Origin: Cognataquiflexum nitidum
GTDB lineage: Bacteria; Bacteroidota; Bacteroidia; Cytophagales; Cyclobacteriaceae
Direction of reading: 5' to 3'
Length of the DNA stretch: 64,000 bases
Assembly (NCBI RefSeq): GCF_022538055.1
Contig: NZ_JAKZAM010000019.1
Coordinates: 1-64,000 of the forward strand
Shown: positions 24,531 through 32,770 of the stretch, piece by piece
Numbering within the stretch: the stretch's first letter is position 1
Layout: each line of letters starts with the position of its first letter
Notes under the pieces: model-generated
What the model saw: the letters and a program-made list of their open reading frames with translations, nothing else
What the model was told of the DNA's origin: nothing
Database searches by the model: none
Made by a program: the position numbers and the translations under genes

Positions 24531-25874
24531 ATGAAATTGATCAAAAACACCCTATTCCTTCTGATTATGTCCTTCTTCATTACTGAAATTTTACCGGCAC
24601 AGTCTGTTGATTCTTACATTGACGGGATCTATCCCGAACTCGATGGGCTATATAAACACCTACACCAAAACCCCGAACTTTCCCTTCAGGAAAAAGAAAC
24701 TTCTGCGCGCATTGCAAAGGAACTTAAAGCTATTGGCTATGAAGTGACCGAAAATATTGGCGGATACGGTGTGGTGGGAGTATTCAAAAACGGTCCCGGA
24801 CCCGTATTGCTTATCCGCTCGGATATGGATGCTTTGCCTATGGAAGAAAAAACAGGGCTGCCTTATGCTTCGGTAAAAAAAGGGATCAGCAATGACGGAA
24901 AGGACACTTTTATTGCCCATTCCTGTGGACACGATATCCATATGACGGTATTTATCGGGACCGCCAAGATGATGATGGAATACAAAAACTCCTGGAAAGG
25001 AACCTTGCTGATGGTCGGGCAACCTTCAGAAGAAAATGGAATGGGTGCCTGGAATATGATGAATGACGGTCTCTATAAAAGATTCCCACATCCCGATTTT
25101 GCCATTGCCCTGCATGATGACCCTTTTCTCCCTGCAGGAACCCTTGGATATAAAGAAGGTGCGCTGATGGCAGGTGTCGATATGATGAATGTGACAGTAA
25201 ACGGAGTCGGTGCACATGGGGCAGCACCGCATACAGGAATTGATCCAATCGTATTGAGTGCACAAATGATACAGGCTTATCAGACCATCGTCAGCAGGAG
25301 AATCGCCCCGATGGAACCTGCGGTGGTTACAGTAGGATCGATTCACGGAGGTTCGGTTCATAACATTATTCCTGACCAAGTGGTCATGCAACTCACTTTG
25401 AGGTCATATTCCATGGATGTCAGGGAAGAGATGATTTCGGGTGTGAAAAGAATCAGTGAGAACCTGGCAAAGGCTGCAGGAGTGCCTGAAAACAAAATGC
25501 CGACTTATTGGATCCGCGAACCCCACACGCCCGCGCTGATAAATGATGCAAATCTGACCAAACAAATGGTGGAGGTTTTCAAAAAGAATATAGGAGAGGA
25601 AAAAGTAGTGGAGGTAAAAGCCCAAATGATCGGTGAAGACTTCAGCAGGTTTGGAATGCAGGAAAGGAACATTCCTATCACCATGTTTTACTTGGGAGCG
25701 AGTGATCCAAAATTTCTTGAGGAAGCAAAAGAAAAGGGATTGGAAATTCCGGGATTGCACAGCCCCTATTTTGCACCATTACCCGAACCCACCATAAAAA
25801 CCGGAATCAAAGCTATGAGTCTGTTTGCGATGGATATTTTGAAAAATCAGGATGTGATGATGGAGAAAAAGTAA
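24531..25874 (+). CDS. Exported M20 family amidohydrolase/peptidase
   Basis: A 447-residue metallohydrolase of the M20D (HipO/AbgB/IAA-amino acid hydrolase-like) family. A Sec signal peptide (residues 1-22, ending LPAQS) precedes the catalytic domain with SDMDALPMEE, the metal-binding AHSCGHDIHM, GQPSEENGMGAW and, near the end, IGEDFSRFGM. The dimerisation domain shows VNGVGAHGAAPHTGIDPI. It is predicted to remove acyl groups from amino acids or cleave small peptide amides outside the cytoplasm. It stands alone, followed by two short hairpin-bearing repeats. Confidence 0.9.
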   Translation: MKLIKNTLFLLIMSFFITEILPAQSVDSYIDGIYPELDGLYKHLHQNPELSLQEKETSARIAKELKAIGYEVTENIGGYGVVGVFKNGPGPVLLIRSDMDALPMEEKTGLPYASVKKGISNDGKDTFIAHSCGHDIHMTVFIGTAKMMMEYKNSWKGTLLMVGQPSEENGMGAWNMMNDGLYKRFPHPDFAIALHDDPFLPAGTLGYKEGALMAGVDMMNVTVNGVGAHGAAPHTGIDPIVLSAQMIQAYQTIVSRRIAPMEPAVVTVGSIHGGSVHNIIPDQVVMQLTLRSYSMDVREEMISGVKRISENLAKAAGVPENKMPTYWIREPHTPALINDANLTKQMVEVFKKNIGEEKVVEVKAQMIGEDFSRFGMQERNIPITMFYLGASDPKFLEEAKEKGLEIPGLHSPYFAPLPEPTIKTGIKAMSLFAMDILKNQDVMMEKK

Positions 25875-25881
25875 GCTGATT

Positions 25882-25967
25882 CTAAGTTTGGTTTGTAAAG
25901 ACACAAACCATGGCGTCAAATGAGCTAAGTTTGGTTGGCAAAGACACAAACCATGGCGTCAAATGGG
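25882..25967 (+). repeat. Two tandem 43-bp repeats, each with a hairpin
   Basis: Units at 25882-25924 and 25925-25967 differ at only a few bases. Each begins CTAAGTTTGGTT and contains a hairpin of the type GGTTTGT ... ACAAACC, followed by ATGGCGTCAAATG. They lie directly after the M20 gene and could act as a weak terminator. No coding potential is evident. Confidence 0.75.
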
Positions 25968-26086
25968 CTATAAAAATATAAGTTAACATACAGATGCCAT
26001 AAGTTCATAATACCTTAACCAAGCTGAATTATTGTTGACTTAAATTTGCATAAGTAAGTTTTCTTCATAGGTATTGATGATATTTT

Positions 26087-26113
26087 AAACGGAACGGCCA
26101 TGCTGTTCCGTTT
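26087..26113. terminator. Inverted repeat between convergent genes, possible terminator
   Basis: A 9-bp stem (AAACGGAAC at 26087-26095 with GTTCCGTTT at 26105-26113) lies right after the stop of the TIGR04283 glycosyltransferase. On the plus strand a T-rich sequence follows, so it may end transcripts arriving from the M20 gene. Confidence 0.45.
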
Positions 26114-26115
26114 TC

Positions 26116-26802
26116 TTATTTTAAAAGTCTTGAATAGAGAGTCTTCAATTTTATTGGGGGATGTTTTAAGAAAAAAAGCGCAAAAACAATCAAATTGGCA
26201 AGCTGTACCCTTAGCCATGAGTTGTTGTCGTATTTGCGGGCAGAAACTAAAATCCTTTTTGGGATAACCTTAAACCTGTATTTCTTTTTGATCCTCTGAA
26301 CGATTTCAAAATCTTCCATCAGGCAATATTTCTCATCAAACCCTCCCAATTCCCAAAAGACATCTTTACGAATGAACAAAGTCTGATCGCCTCCCCCTGA
26401 AAGCAACCCGTTAAATTGGGTAAACCAGGAATTGATCCTAAGCATGCTATCAGGGGAATCGAAATTATAAGCAAAGCAACCCGCAGAAAACCCATCTTCT
26501 ATACTTGATTTGATATCTTCATGAAAAGTGGGCAAAATCCTCACATCAGCATGGACAAAGTATAAAATATCACCAAAGGACTCTTTTGCACCCAAATTCA
26601 TCTGCACTGCCCTGCTTTGGATGCTACAGGGCACAAACCTAAAACCAGCCCTTTCTACGACTTCTTTGGTATTGTCAGTGCTCCCTCCATCCACAACAAT
26701 CACTTCCTGAAGTTTCTGATTATCAACATTTCTAAAAAGCGGCAGCAATTCATTTATGTTATTTGCTTCATTTAATACCGGAATAATGATGCTAATTTTC
26801 AT
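26116..26802 (-). CDS. TIGR04283-type glycosyltransferase (arsenosugar-biosynthesis family)
   Basis: A 228-residue GT-A fold family 2 glycosyltransferase. The nucleotide-binding start IIPVLNEANNINELLPLF and the VVDGGSTDNTKEV motif are clear. ILYFVHADVRI supplies the DxD-like metal site, and SGGGDQTLFIRKDVFWELGG with the acidic MEDFE follow. These match the TIGR04283 family, often found with TIGR04282 in arsenosugar loci. Near the C-terminus is a hydrophobic helix (LANLIVFALFFLKHP). TIGR04282 is two genes upstream on the same strand. The radical SAM and methyltransferase genes of a full arsenosugar locus are not here, so the product is uncertain. Confidence 0.88.
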   Translation of the reverse strand: MKISIIIPVLNEANNINELLPLFRNVDNQKLQEVIVVDGGSTDNTKEVVERAGFRFVPCSIQSRAVQMNLGAKESFGDILYFVHADVRILPTFHEDIKSSIEDGFSAGCFAYNFDSPDSMLRINSWFTQFNGLLSGGGDQTLFIRKDVFWELGGFDEKYCLMEDFEIVQRIKKKYRFKVIPKRILVSARKYDNNSWLRVQLANLIVFALFFLKHPPIKLKTLYSRLLK

Positions 26803-26809
26803 ACTGTTC

Positions 26810-27403
26810 TCACAGGTTTTTCCTTTTCATGACAAAATTTTTGATAGGAAATTCCATTACTGCCTTGTCCAATTTTCCATTGATATAATAAAACCTGTTT
26901 CTATTTCCATTGACATTGACCTCGTAATAATCTTTATGCTTGACTACAGGGCAGACCAAACCATACCCTTCAGCGATAAATTCACTTACATTTTTTGGTT
27001 CCTCAAAATAAAAAGAGGAAGAGCTGAAAAACATTTTTTTTCTGACTTCTGTATCCAACTCATATTTATAGTTGCGCGAAATGACCTTATAATGGTCATT
27101 GACCCAAGTAATGAGCGATCGGAAATTTCCCTTATTGGTTTTTGAATTGACCTCACTTTTGATAAAATGGGTTCCTTTAAAAATAGAAACGGTATGAAAA
27201 TCAAGCTCAACTTTGCCAAAAAACCAGAAACCTACTTTACTTCTTACATCGATTTGGGAATCATCTCCTGATATTTTTCGGGTAGCGGTCATCTCTCCAA
27301 TGGATATTCCTGCAATAGAAATGTCATACTCTTGGTAGTCTTGGGCAAACAAACCAAAGGGCAGAAAAAATACCAATAAGCATATTTTGTAGCTGTTTTT
27401 CAT
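26810..27403 (-). CDS. Secreted DUF6134-like protein
   Basis: A 197-residue protein with a signal peptide (residues 1-20, ending LFAQ). The mature part YQEYDISIAGISIGEMTATR, GFWFFGKVELDFHTVSIFKG and the C-terminal RNRFYYINGKLDKAVMEF resemble the DUF6134 family, beta-rich periplasmic proteins of Bacteroidota distantly like DUF3108 proteins. No catalytic residues are evident. It sits 7 bp upstream of the TIGR04283 gene and 56 bp after the TIGR04282 gene, all on one strand, so the three are likely one operon. Confidence 0.7.
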   Translation of the reverse strand: MKNSYKICLLVFFLPFGLFAQDYQEYDISIAGISIGEMTATRKISGDDSQIDVRSKVGFWFFGKVELDFHTVSIFKGTHFIKSEVNSKTNKGNFRSLITWVNDHYKVISRNYKYELDTEVRKKMFFSSSSFYFEEPKNVSEFIAEGYGLVCPVVKHKDYYEVNVNGNRNRFYYINGKLDKAVMEFPIKNFVMKRKNL

Positions 27404-27459
27404 TTATTTAACTTCTGAAGGTGCCAAATTTCAAAATAATTATGACATCTTGGAAAGGT

Positions 27460-28059
27460 TTATTCAGGGAAAATTGCAATCATATCCTCTTCCGTGTCAA
27501 TATCGCGGAGTGTTTTCATCAAATCGTAACTTATTTGGCCATGGTTGAGTATTTCCAGGGTTCTTTTCCAGACTTCTGATGAACTCCATGGGATATTCTC
27601 AAAAAGGGCTCCATAGAATTGGCACATTCCGAGTAAATAATATCCCCCATCCAATGCGGGTCCAATACAGACATCTTTCTTTTTCAAAGCTTGGAAAGCA
27701 TCCTTTATGTCAGCAGTTCTGATTTCCGGACAGTCCGTACCAATAATAATTACCTTCTTGTAGCATTTCTGAAAGAGCGAGAAGAAGGCATTTGACATTC
27801 GTTCACCCAAGTCCACTCCTATTTGCACTTTTTCAAAATCAGGCTTGAATTGGCCAAATGAATTTTCTTCGATAAAATCCGAATAAAAAATGGAAATATC
27901 TACGTCTTCCAGTTTTTCGATTTGCCTGTAGGTATGCAAAAGCAATGACCGGTATATTTCCAAAGCTTTTTTTTCTCCTATGGTTGCGGCTAGCCTTGAT
28001 TTCACTTTTCCCAGAACTGCGTTTTTTTGAAAAACAATCAGGGCATTTTCATTTTTCAT
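27460..28059 (-). CDS. TIGR04282-type glycosyltransferase (DUF2064, CofC-like)
   Basis: A 199-residue protein of the DUF2064/TIGR04282 family, related to nucleotidyltransferases such as CofC. Visible are LIVFQKNAVLGKVKSRLA at the N-terminus, KVIIIGTDCPEI in the middle and CIGPALDGGYYLLGM, the family's strongest signature, followed by IPWSSSEVW and LRDIDTEEDM. The frame is open to 28080, but MKNENALIVF at 28059 fits the family better. It probably starts the operon with the DUF6134-like and TIGR04283 genes. In arsenosugar loci the two enzymes work on sugar transfer; here the substrate is unproven. Confidence 0.88.
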   Translation of the reverse strand: MKNENALIVFQKNAVLGKVKSRLAATIGEKKALEIYRSLLLHTYRQIEKLEDVDISIFYSDFIEENSFGQFKPDFEKVQIGVDLGERMSNAFFSLFQKCYKKVIIIGTDCPEIRTADIKDAFQALKKKDVCIGPALDGGYYLLGMCQFYGALFENIPWSSSEVWKRTLEILNHGQISYDLMKTLRDIDTEEDMIAIFPE

Positions 28060-28232
28060 ACTTTTTTGAATTCGAAGCAAACTATCAATATAATCCGAAT
28101 TTATTTTATTTTTTTATATGTGTCATACCTGATGAGCAGAAACAAACAGAATACTTTTTTTAAATAATGAACTTTAAATGAAAGTGGATAGTTATTTACC
28201 TATTATTTCTATAGACTTTAAATATTATATTC

Positions 28233-28868
28233 ATGTCACTAAGATTAGGAGATTTAGCACCGAATTTTGTCGCAGAGACGACTGATGGAAAAATTGACTT
28301 CCACGAATATTTGGGAGACGGATGGGGAGTTTTATTCTCACATCCGGCAGATTACACTCCTGTTTGTACTACAGAATTGGGTGCTGTGGCCAAATTGAAA
28401 TCTGAATTTGAAAAAAGAAATGTCAAAGTAATGGCATTGAGTGTGGATGGATTGGTCGACCATGCAGCTTGGATCAAAGACATCAATGAAACCCAACATA
28501 CAACAGTTAATTTTCCTTTGATTGCGGACAAGGAAAGGCATGTATCCGAATTGTATGACATGATCCATCCCAACGCCAATGAAAATTTCACGGTACGATC
28601 GGTTTTTGTAGTCGGACCAGACAAAAAAATAAAACTGATCATCACCTATCCTGCCAGTACGGGAAGAAACTTTGATGAATTGCTCAGGGTAATTGATTCT
28701 TTACAACTGACAGCCAAGTATGCGGTGGCGACACCGGCCAACTGGAAAAATGGCGAAGATGTGGTCATCACACCTGCTATCAAAGATGAAGATATCCCTG
28801 CCAAATTCCCAAAAGGGCATACTAGAATAAAATCTTATTTAAGAACTACTCCACAACCAAATATTTGA
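28233..28868 (+). CDS. 1-Cys peroxiredoxin (Prx6 type)
   Basis: A 211-residue thiol peroxidase that reduces hydrogen peroxide and organic peroxides. The peroxidatic cysteine is C45 in HPADYTPVCTTELG, with the conserved T and P of the Pxxx(T/S)xxC site. There is no resolving cysteine of the 2-Cys type in the C-terminal half, and the Prx6-type features LSVDGLVDHAAWIKDI and LRVIDSLQLT are present. Length and C-terminus (PKGHTRIKSYLRTTPQPNI) match cytoplasmic Prx6 proteins. It is transcribed alone, with a terminator 12 bp downstream. Confidence 0.95.
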   Translation: MSLRLGDLAPNFVAETTDGKIDFHEYLGDGWGVLFSHPADYTPVCTTELGAVAKLKSEFEKRNVKVMALSVDGLVDHAAWIKDINETQHTTVNFPLIADKERHVSELYDMIHPNANENFTVRSVFVVGPDKKIKLIITYPASTGRNFDELLRVIDSLQLTAKYAVATPANWKNGEDVVITPAIKDEDIPAKFPKGHTRIKSYLRTTPQPNI

Positions 28869-28880
28869 ACCTAGATTAAG

Positions 28881-28908
28881 AAAGCTCTGCAAAAACAGAG
28901 CTTTTTCT
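28881..28908 (+). terminator. Rho-independent terminator of the peroxiredoxin gene
   Basis: A perfect 9-bp stem AAAGCTCTG (28881-28889) with CAGAGCTTT (28896-28904), followed by TTTTC TTT on the plus strand. Confidence 0.88.
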
Positions 28909-28982
28909 TTGTCTGATTTTGGTTGATTTAATTTTTTTATTGCTTAATTGGAACTTGAATCCAATAGCCAAACATCACCACC

Positions 28983-30059
28983 ATGTCAATCTATACTGTC
29001 ATTATTGGTTCAGGTTCTTACCTGCCGGAAATCATTGTAAAGAACGAAGATTTTTTAAAAAATGAATTTCTGGATGTCGCAGGAAGGAAAATTCCAAAAG
29101 ACAATACTGCCATCATCCAAAAGTTTCAAGATATCACGGAAATCGAGGAAAGAAGGTACCTGACGCCGGAAATGAATACCTCCGACATGGCTTTTATTGC
29201 ATCCCAAAGGGCTATTGAAGCAGCGGGGATTGATCCTGAGACTTTGGATTACATCATCGTGGCTCAAAATTTTGGGGAAATAAGACATGATAATAAAAAA
29301 ACGGATATGGTCCCGACTATTGCGACCAGGGTAAAACATTTACTACAGATCCAAAACCCGGATTGCGTGGCGTATGATTTGCCTTTTGGCTGTCCAGGTT
29401 GGGTACAGGGGGTGATACAGGCGGATTATTTTTTCAAGTCAGGTGATGCCAAGCGTGCTTTGATCATCGGGGCAGAGAATTTGTCAAGGATTATTGATCC
29501 CCATGACATAGATACCATGATATATTCTGATGGTGCAGGCGCAGTGGTTATTGAGGGTATTAAAAGTGAAAAACCTGTTGGAATCATTGCACATAAGACA
29601 AGAACAGATACCCTTACACAAGCGCACTACTTGAAAATGGATGTGTCCTACAATCCTGATTTTAAGGATGATACACTATTTTTAAAAATGAATGGGCGTA
29701 AGCTTTATGAATATGCGTTGAATACAGTTCCTATTTTGGTCAAACAAGTAATTGAAAAAGCTGGATTGGGGATCGGCGATATTGACAAAGTTTTGATCCA
29801 TCAAGCCAATGCAAAAATGGACCATGCTATTCTAGAAAGGACTTTTAAGCTGTTTGGTAAAGAGGACATGCCGGATGAGATCATGCCTATGATTATCTCA
29901 AAAATGGGAAATAATTCTGTGGCAACTGTTCCCATCTTGTATGATATGATTGTAAGGAACCAATTGCCTGCGCATCAGTTCCATCCCGGGGATATTTTGG
30001 TTTTTGCTTCTGTAGGTGCCGGAATGAATGTCAATGCTTTTGTTTACATCCAGCCATAA
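28983..30059 (+). CDS. 3-oxoacyl-ACP synthase III (FabH)-like ketosynthase
   Basis: A 358-residue thiolase-fold enzyme. The three catalytic residues of KAS III are visible: C137 in PFGCPGWVQG, H273 in LIHQANAKM and an asparagine in MGNNSVATVP (N310 or N311). YTVIIGSGSYLPEI opens the protein as usual. It would condense an acyl-CoA with malonyl-ACP in fatty-acid or secondary-metabolite synthesis. It is longer than housekeeping FabH (about 320-330) and stands outside a fab cluster, so it may be a specialised paralogue. It converges on the PhzF gene (13 bp between stops). Confidence 0.9.
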   Translation: MSIYTVIIGSGSYLPEIIVKNEDFLKNEFLDVAGRKIPKDNTAIIQKFQDITEIEERRYLTPEMNTSDMAFIASQRAIEAAGIDPETLDYIIVAQNFGEIRHDNKKTDMVPTIATRVKHLLQIQNPDCVAYDLPFGCPGWVQGVIQADYFFKSGDAKRALIIGAENLSRIIDPHDIDTMIYSDGAGAVVIEGIKSEKPVGIIAHKTRTDTLTQAHYLKMDVSYNPDFKDDTLFLKMNGRKLYEYALNTVPILVKQVIEKAGLGIGDIDKVLIHQANAKMDHAILERTFKLFGKEDMPDEIMPMIISKMGNNSVATVPILYDMIVRNQLPAHQFHPGDILVFASVGAGMNVNAFVYIQP

Positions 30060-30072
30060 ATCTCCTTCAGCC

Positions 30073-30858
30073 TCAAGTGTAAATCTTTCCTATCAGGTAA
30101 GTAACCGCATTGCCGGTCAAAATCACCCTCTCTCCTAGTAATTTACAGCCGATTTTCCCTTCCCTAGCGGAAACCTGAACGGCGGTCAATATCTCTTTAC
30201 CAAGTTTTTGTGACCATATCGGTGTCAAACTAGTATGTGCCGAGCCTGTGACGGGATCCTCAGGAACACCAACTTGAGGTCCAAAAAAGCGGGAAACAAA
30301 ATCCACGGTATTTCCTTTGGCGGTGACGACCACACCACGGACAGGTAATTTTGCAATCCGAGAAAGGTCAAAATTTAAGTTTCTGATTTGGTTTTCATTT
30401 TCAAAAATCAAGATGTAATCCGATTTACCCTTAAAAGCCTGAATTGGTTTTGGATTAAAGGGTTTTGTCAATTGCTCTGTCAGTTCGATCTCTTGAATCA
30501 GATCAAGGGGAAAGTCCATCACCAGTTGGTTTCCCTCCTTTTTCACCTTCAAAACCCCTGACCTCGGAGAAAAAAAGGAGATTTCAGAGTCCTCAAATCC
30601 CTCATGTTCAAAAAGCACATGTGCTGTAGCAAGCGTGGCGTGACCACAAAGATCCACTTCTGTTCCCGGAGTAAACCACCTCAAAACAATATTTTTCTCC
30701 TCTCTGACATAGAAAGCGGTTTCCGAAAGGTTATTTTCCATAGCAATTTTTTGAAGGGTTTCATCCTCCAACCATTCGGTCAAAGGAACAACAGCAGCAG
30801 GATTACCTCCAAAAACCTTTTCTGAAAACGCGTCAATTTGGTAGATTTTAAGTTCCAT
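30073..30858 (-). CDS. PhzF family isomerase/epimerase-like protein
   Basis: A 261-residue protein with the two-domain diaminopimelate epimerase fold of the PhzF/YddE family. Signatures are DAFSEKVFGGNPAAVV at the N-terminus, NNLSETAFYV with the likely catalytic glutamate, CGHATLATAHVL, and EDPVTGSAHTSLTPIW in the second half. The length is normal. PhzF itself isomerises a phenazine intermediate; most relatives outside phenazine clusters have no known substrate, and there is no phz gene here. Confidence 0.9.
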   Translation of the reverse strand: MELKIYQIDAFSEKVFGGNPAAVVPLTEWLEDETLQKIAMENNLSETAFYVREEKNIVLRWFTPGTEVDLCGHATLATAHVLFEHEGFEDSEISFFSPRSGVLKVKKEGNQLVMDFPLDLIQEIELTEQLTKPFNPKPIQAFKGKSDYILIFENENQIRNLNFDLSRIAKLPVRGVVVTAKGNTVDFVSRFFGPQVGVPEDPVTGSAHTSLTPIWSQKLGKEILTAVQVSAREGKIGCKLLGERVILTGNAVTYLIGKIYT

Positions 30859-30864
30859 TGGGTA

Positions 30865-30930
30865 GAATAGTTGTAGTTGTTGAAATGGTTGTAGTTGTTT
30901 TAATGGTTGTATCGGTTGTCGTGTTGTCGG
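30865..30930. repeat. Short GTTGT-type simple repeat upstream of the PhzF gene
   Basis: GGTTGTAGTTGTT-like units recur three or four times with small changes (TAGTTGTAGTTGTTG, ATGGTTGTAGTTGTTT, ATGGTTGTATCGGTTGTCG). This looks like simple-sequence expansion in the gap between the PhzF and symporter genes. Confidence 0.6.
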
Positions 30931-30984
30931 ATTATCAATGTTTTCTGGGTTGGAGATTTAGAGGAAAATGAGAGTGATTACTGC

Positions 30985-31986
30985 CTACTGCTTCTGACCG
31001 CTGCTCTTGACATCACCCAACTTTTGAGCGATAGCTGAACCGACCATCAGCTGAAGCGCGTGGTAAACCATCAGCGGCAATAACATCACACCAAACACCA
31101 CAGGATCCGGAAACATCACCCTTCCCATCACGGCTCCCTGAACCAATGATTTTTTGCTTCCGCAGAAAATCACAGTGATCATATCTTCTCTTGAAAATTT
31201 CAAAGCCTTGGACAAAAGGTACATCAATCCCATCATCAGGAGGAAAAACACCAACATCAAAACACCAAGTAAAATCAACTGCCCCGCAGTATGACCATCA
31301 AACATATTCTCTGAAAACGACTCTGCAAAGGCTGTGAAAATGATAAGAAGAATGATCGCCTGATCGAAATTCTTCAATGTTGTTTGGTGTTTATTGACAT
31401 ACTTCACCAAATACTTATGTACAAATAAGCCCAAGATCACAGGAACCAACACCTGAAAACTCAATTTGATGATGGTATCCGTCAGGTCAAAATCCACCGC
31501 AGTTTCCGGTAACATCAGGTCCATCCAAAGCGGCGTGATAAAAATCCCCACCATACTTGAGATACTCGCATTGAATATTGCTGCAGGAAGGTTACCTCCC
31601 GCAATAGAAACCATCACCACAGAGCTAGATACGGTGGAGGGTAGAGCGGCGAGGTAAAATGTCCCGATCCAAAAGAGATTTGTTTCATCACCCCAGACTG
31701 CATAAAGCAACAAGACAACCAGTGGGAAGATCAGAAACGTCGTCGATTGGACCAGAATATGGAGCTTCCAGTTGGACAATCCCTGCTTGAGTTTCTCGGG
31801 GCTTAACTTGACTCCGTAAAAAAAGAAAATGACGGATATTCCGATTCCTGTTATGGCTTTCAAAGGCAAAGGACTTGCCTCAGATCCCCATTCGGGAAAG
31901 GCTTTGGCCAAAATAATCATACCCACAAGCAGGAAAAAGAAGGTATTTAGTCCTACTCTGTTAAGGGTTTCCCAAAGTTTGGCCAT
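30985..31986 (-). CDS. SLC10A7-like bile acid:sodium symporter family protein
   Basis: A 333-residue polytopic membrane protein of the BASS family, close to the SLC10A7/YfeH branch. About nine or ten hydrophobic helices are evident, beginning FFFLLVGMIILAKAFP. Family signatures include GISVIFFFYGVKLSPE, ALPSTVSSSVVMVSIAGGNL and LPAAIFNASISSMVGI in the core. It transports organic anions with Na+ in other members; the substrate here is unknown. The last few codons fall in a CTGCCTACTG-type simple repeat, so the C-terminal tail (SSGQKQ) may have been changed by repeat expansion. The TrmH gene upstream on the same strand is 20 bp away, so the two may be co-transcribed. Confidence 0.9.
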   Translation of the reverse strand: MAKLWETLNRVGLNTFFFLLVGMIILAKAFPEWGSEASPLPLKAITGIGISVIFFFYGVKLSPEKLKQGLSNWKLHILVQSTTFLIFPLVVLLLYAVWGDETNLFWIGTFYLAALPSTVSSSVVMVSIAGGNLPAAIFNASISSMVGIFITPLWMDLMLPETAVDFDLTDTIIKLSFQVLVPVILGLFVHKYLVKYVNKHQTTLKNFDQAIILLIIFTAFAESFSENMFDGHTAGQLILLGVLMLVFFLLMMGLMYLLSKALKFSREDMITVIFCGSKKSLVQGAVMGRVMFPDPVVFGVMLLPLMVYHALQLMVGSAIAQKLGDVKSSGQKQ

Positions 31987-32005
31987 TTAGATTTGATGTT
32001 TGCTT

Positions 32006-32752
32006 CTATATTGATTGCCTTCTAATATTGTCACAAAAGATTGCCGTAGCTACTGCGACGTTTAGTGATTCTGCATAACCAAATCTCGGGATAGTGACTT
32101 TGTGGCTTACCAAGGGCTGAAGTTCTTTGGAGATTCCATTGGATTCATTGCCCATAAGGATAATTCCACCATTTCCAAATTTGGTTTTATGGATAGATTC
32201 TCCCTCCAAATAAGCCCCATAAATGGGAATACTTGATTTTTCAAACTGCTTTTTCAAATCCGTGTAAAAAAACCTGATCCTTGTAAAACTTCCCATACTA
32301 GCATGCAATACCTTAGGATTGTAAAATTCTGCAGATTCTTCGCTTAGAAAAAGATTTTGAATTCCGTACCAATCTGCAATCCTGATGATGGTTCCAAGGT
32401 TTCCCGGGTCTTTGACATCATCCAAGGCGATGGCCCATTCTTCCGAAGACAAACTGATCGGAGTGTTGGGTTTGCTTTTGGCAACGACAAGGGCAGAGTC
32501 GTTACTTTGAAATGAGCCCACTGATTCGAGGGTAGATTGGCTAACTTCAAAAACATCCGCCTTTATGGAGTCAAGAAGCCGGGCATGCTCCTTTCCATAT
32601 TGTGTTGTGAACAATACCTGACTTACTTCATAATCTGACTGAAGCAATTCCGTTACGTTTTTACCTCCTTCCACAAAAAATAGCTGTTCTTGTTTTCGGA
32701 ATTTTTTCTGTTGTAAGGATTTAATAAACTTAAGCGTATTTTTGCTTAACAT
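32006..32752 (-). CDS. TrmH/SpoU family RNA 2'-O-methyltransferase
   Basis: A 248-residue SPOUT-fold methyltransferase that methylates the ribose of tRNA or rRNA using S-adenosylmethionine. The N-terminal substrate-binding domain has FFVEGGKNVTELLQ. The catalytic trefoil-knot domain has the three SpoU motifs: DVKDPGNLGTIIRIADW, ILMGNESNGISKE and IPRFGYAESLNVAVATAIF. The target nucleotide cannot be inferred. It is divergent from the tamL-like gene with only 18 bp between the two starts. Confidence 0.93.
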   Translation of the reverse strand: MLSKNTLKFIKSLQQKKFRKQEQLFFVEGGKNVTELLQSDYEVSQVLFTTQYGKEHARLLDSIKADVFEVSQSTLESVGSFQSNDSALVVAKSKPNTPISLSSEEWAIALDDVKDPGNLGTIIRIADWYGIQNLFLSEESAEFYNPKVLHASMGSFTRIRFFYTDLKKQFEKSSIPIYGAYLEGESIHKTKFGNGGIILMGNESNGISKELQPLVSHKVTIPRFGYAESLNVAVATAIFCDNIRRQSI

Positions 32753-32770
32753 TCGGTTAATTGCCTAATT

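Noticed and set aside
26015..26218. 67-codon minus-strand frame overlapping the TIGR04283 gene end
   Set aside because: It runs through the terminator-like repeat and is out of frame with the real gene.
30865..31008. Regulatory repeats shared by the PhzF and SLC10-type genes
   Set aside because: The GTTGT and CTGCCTACTG units look like simple-sequence expansion with no defined symmetry or spacing.
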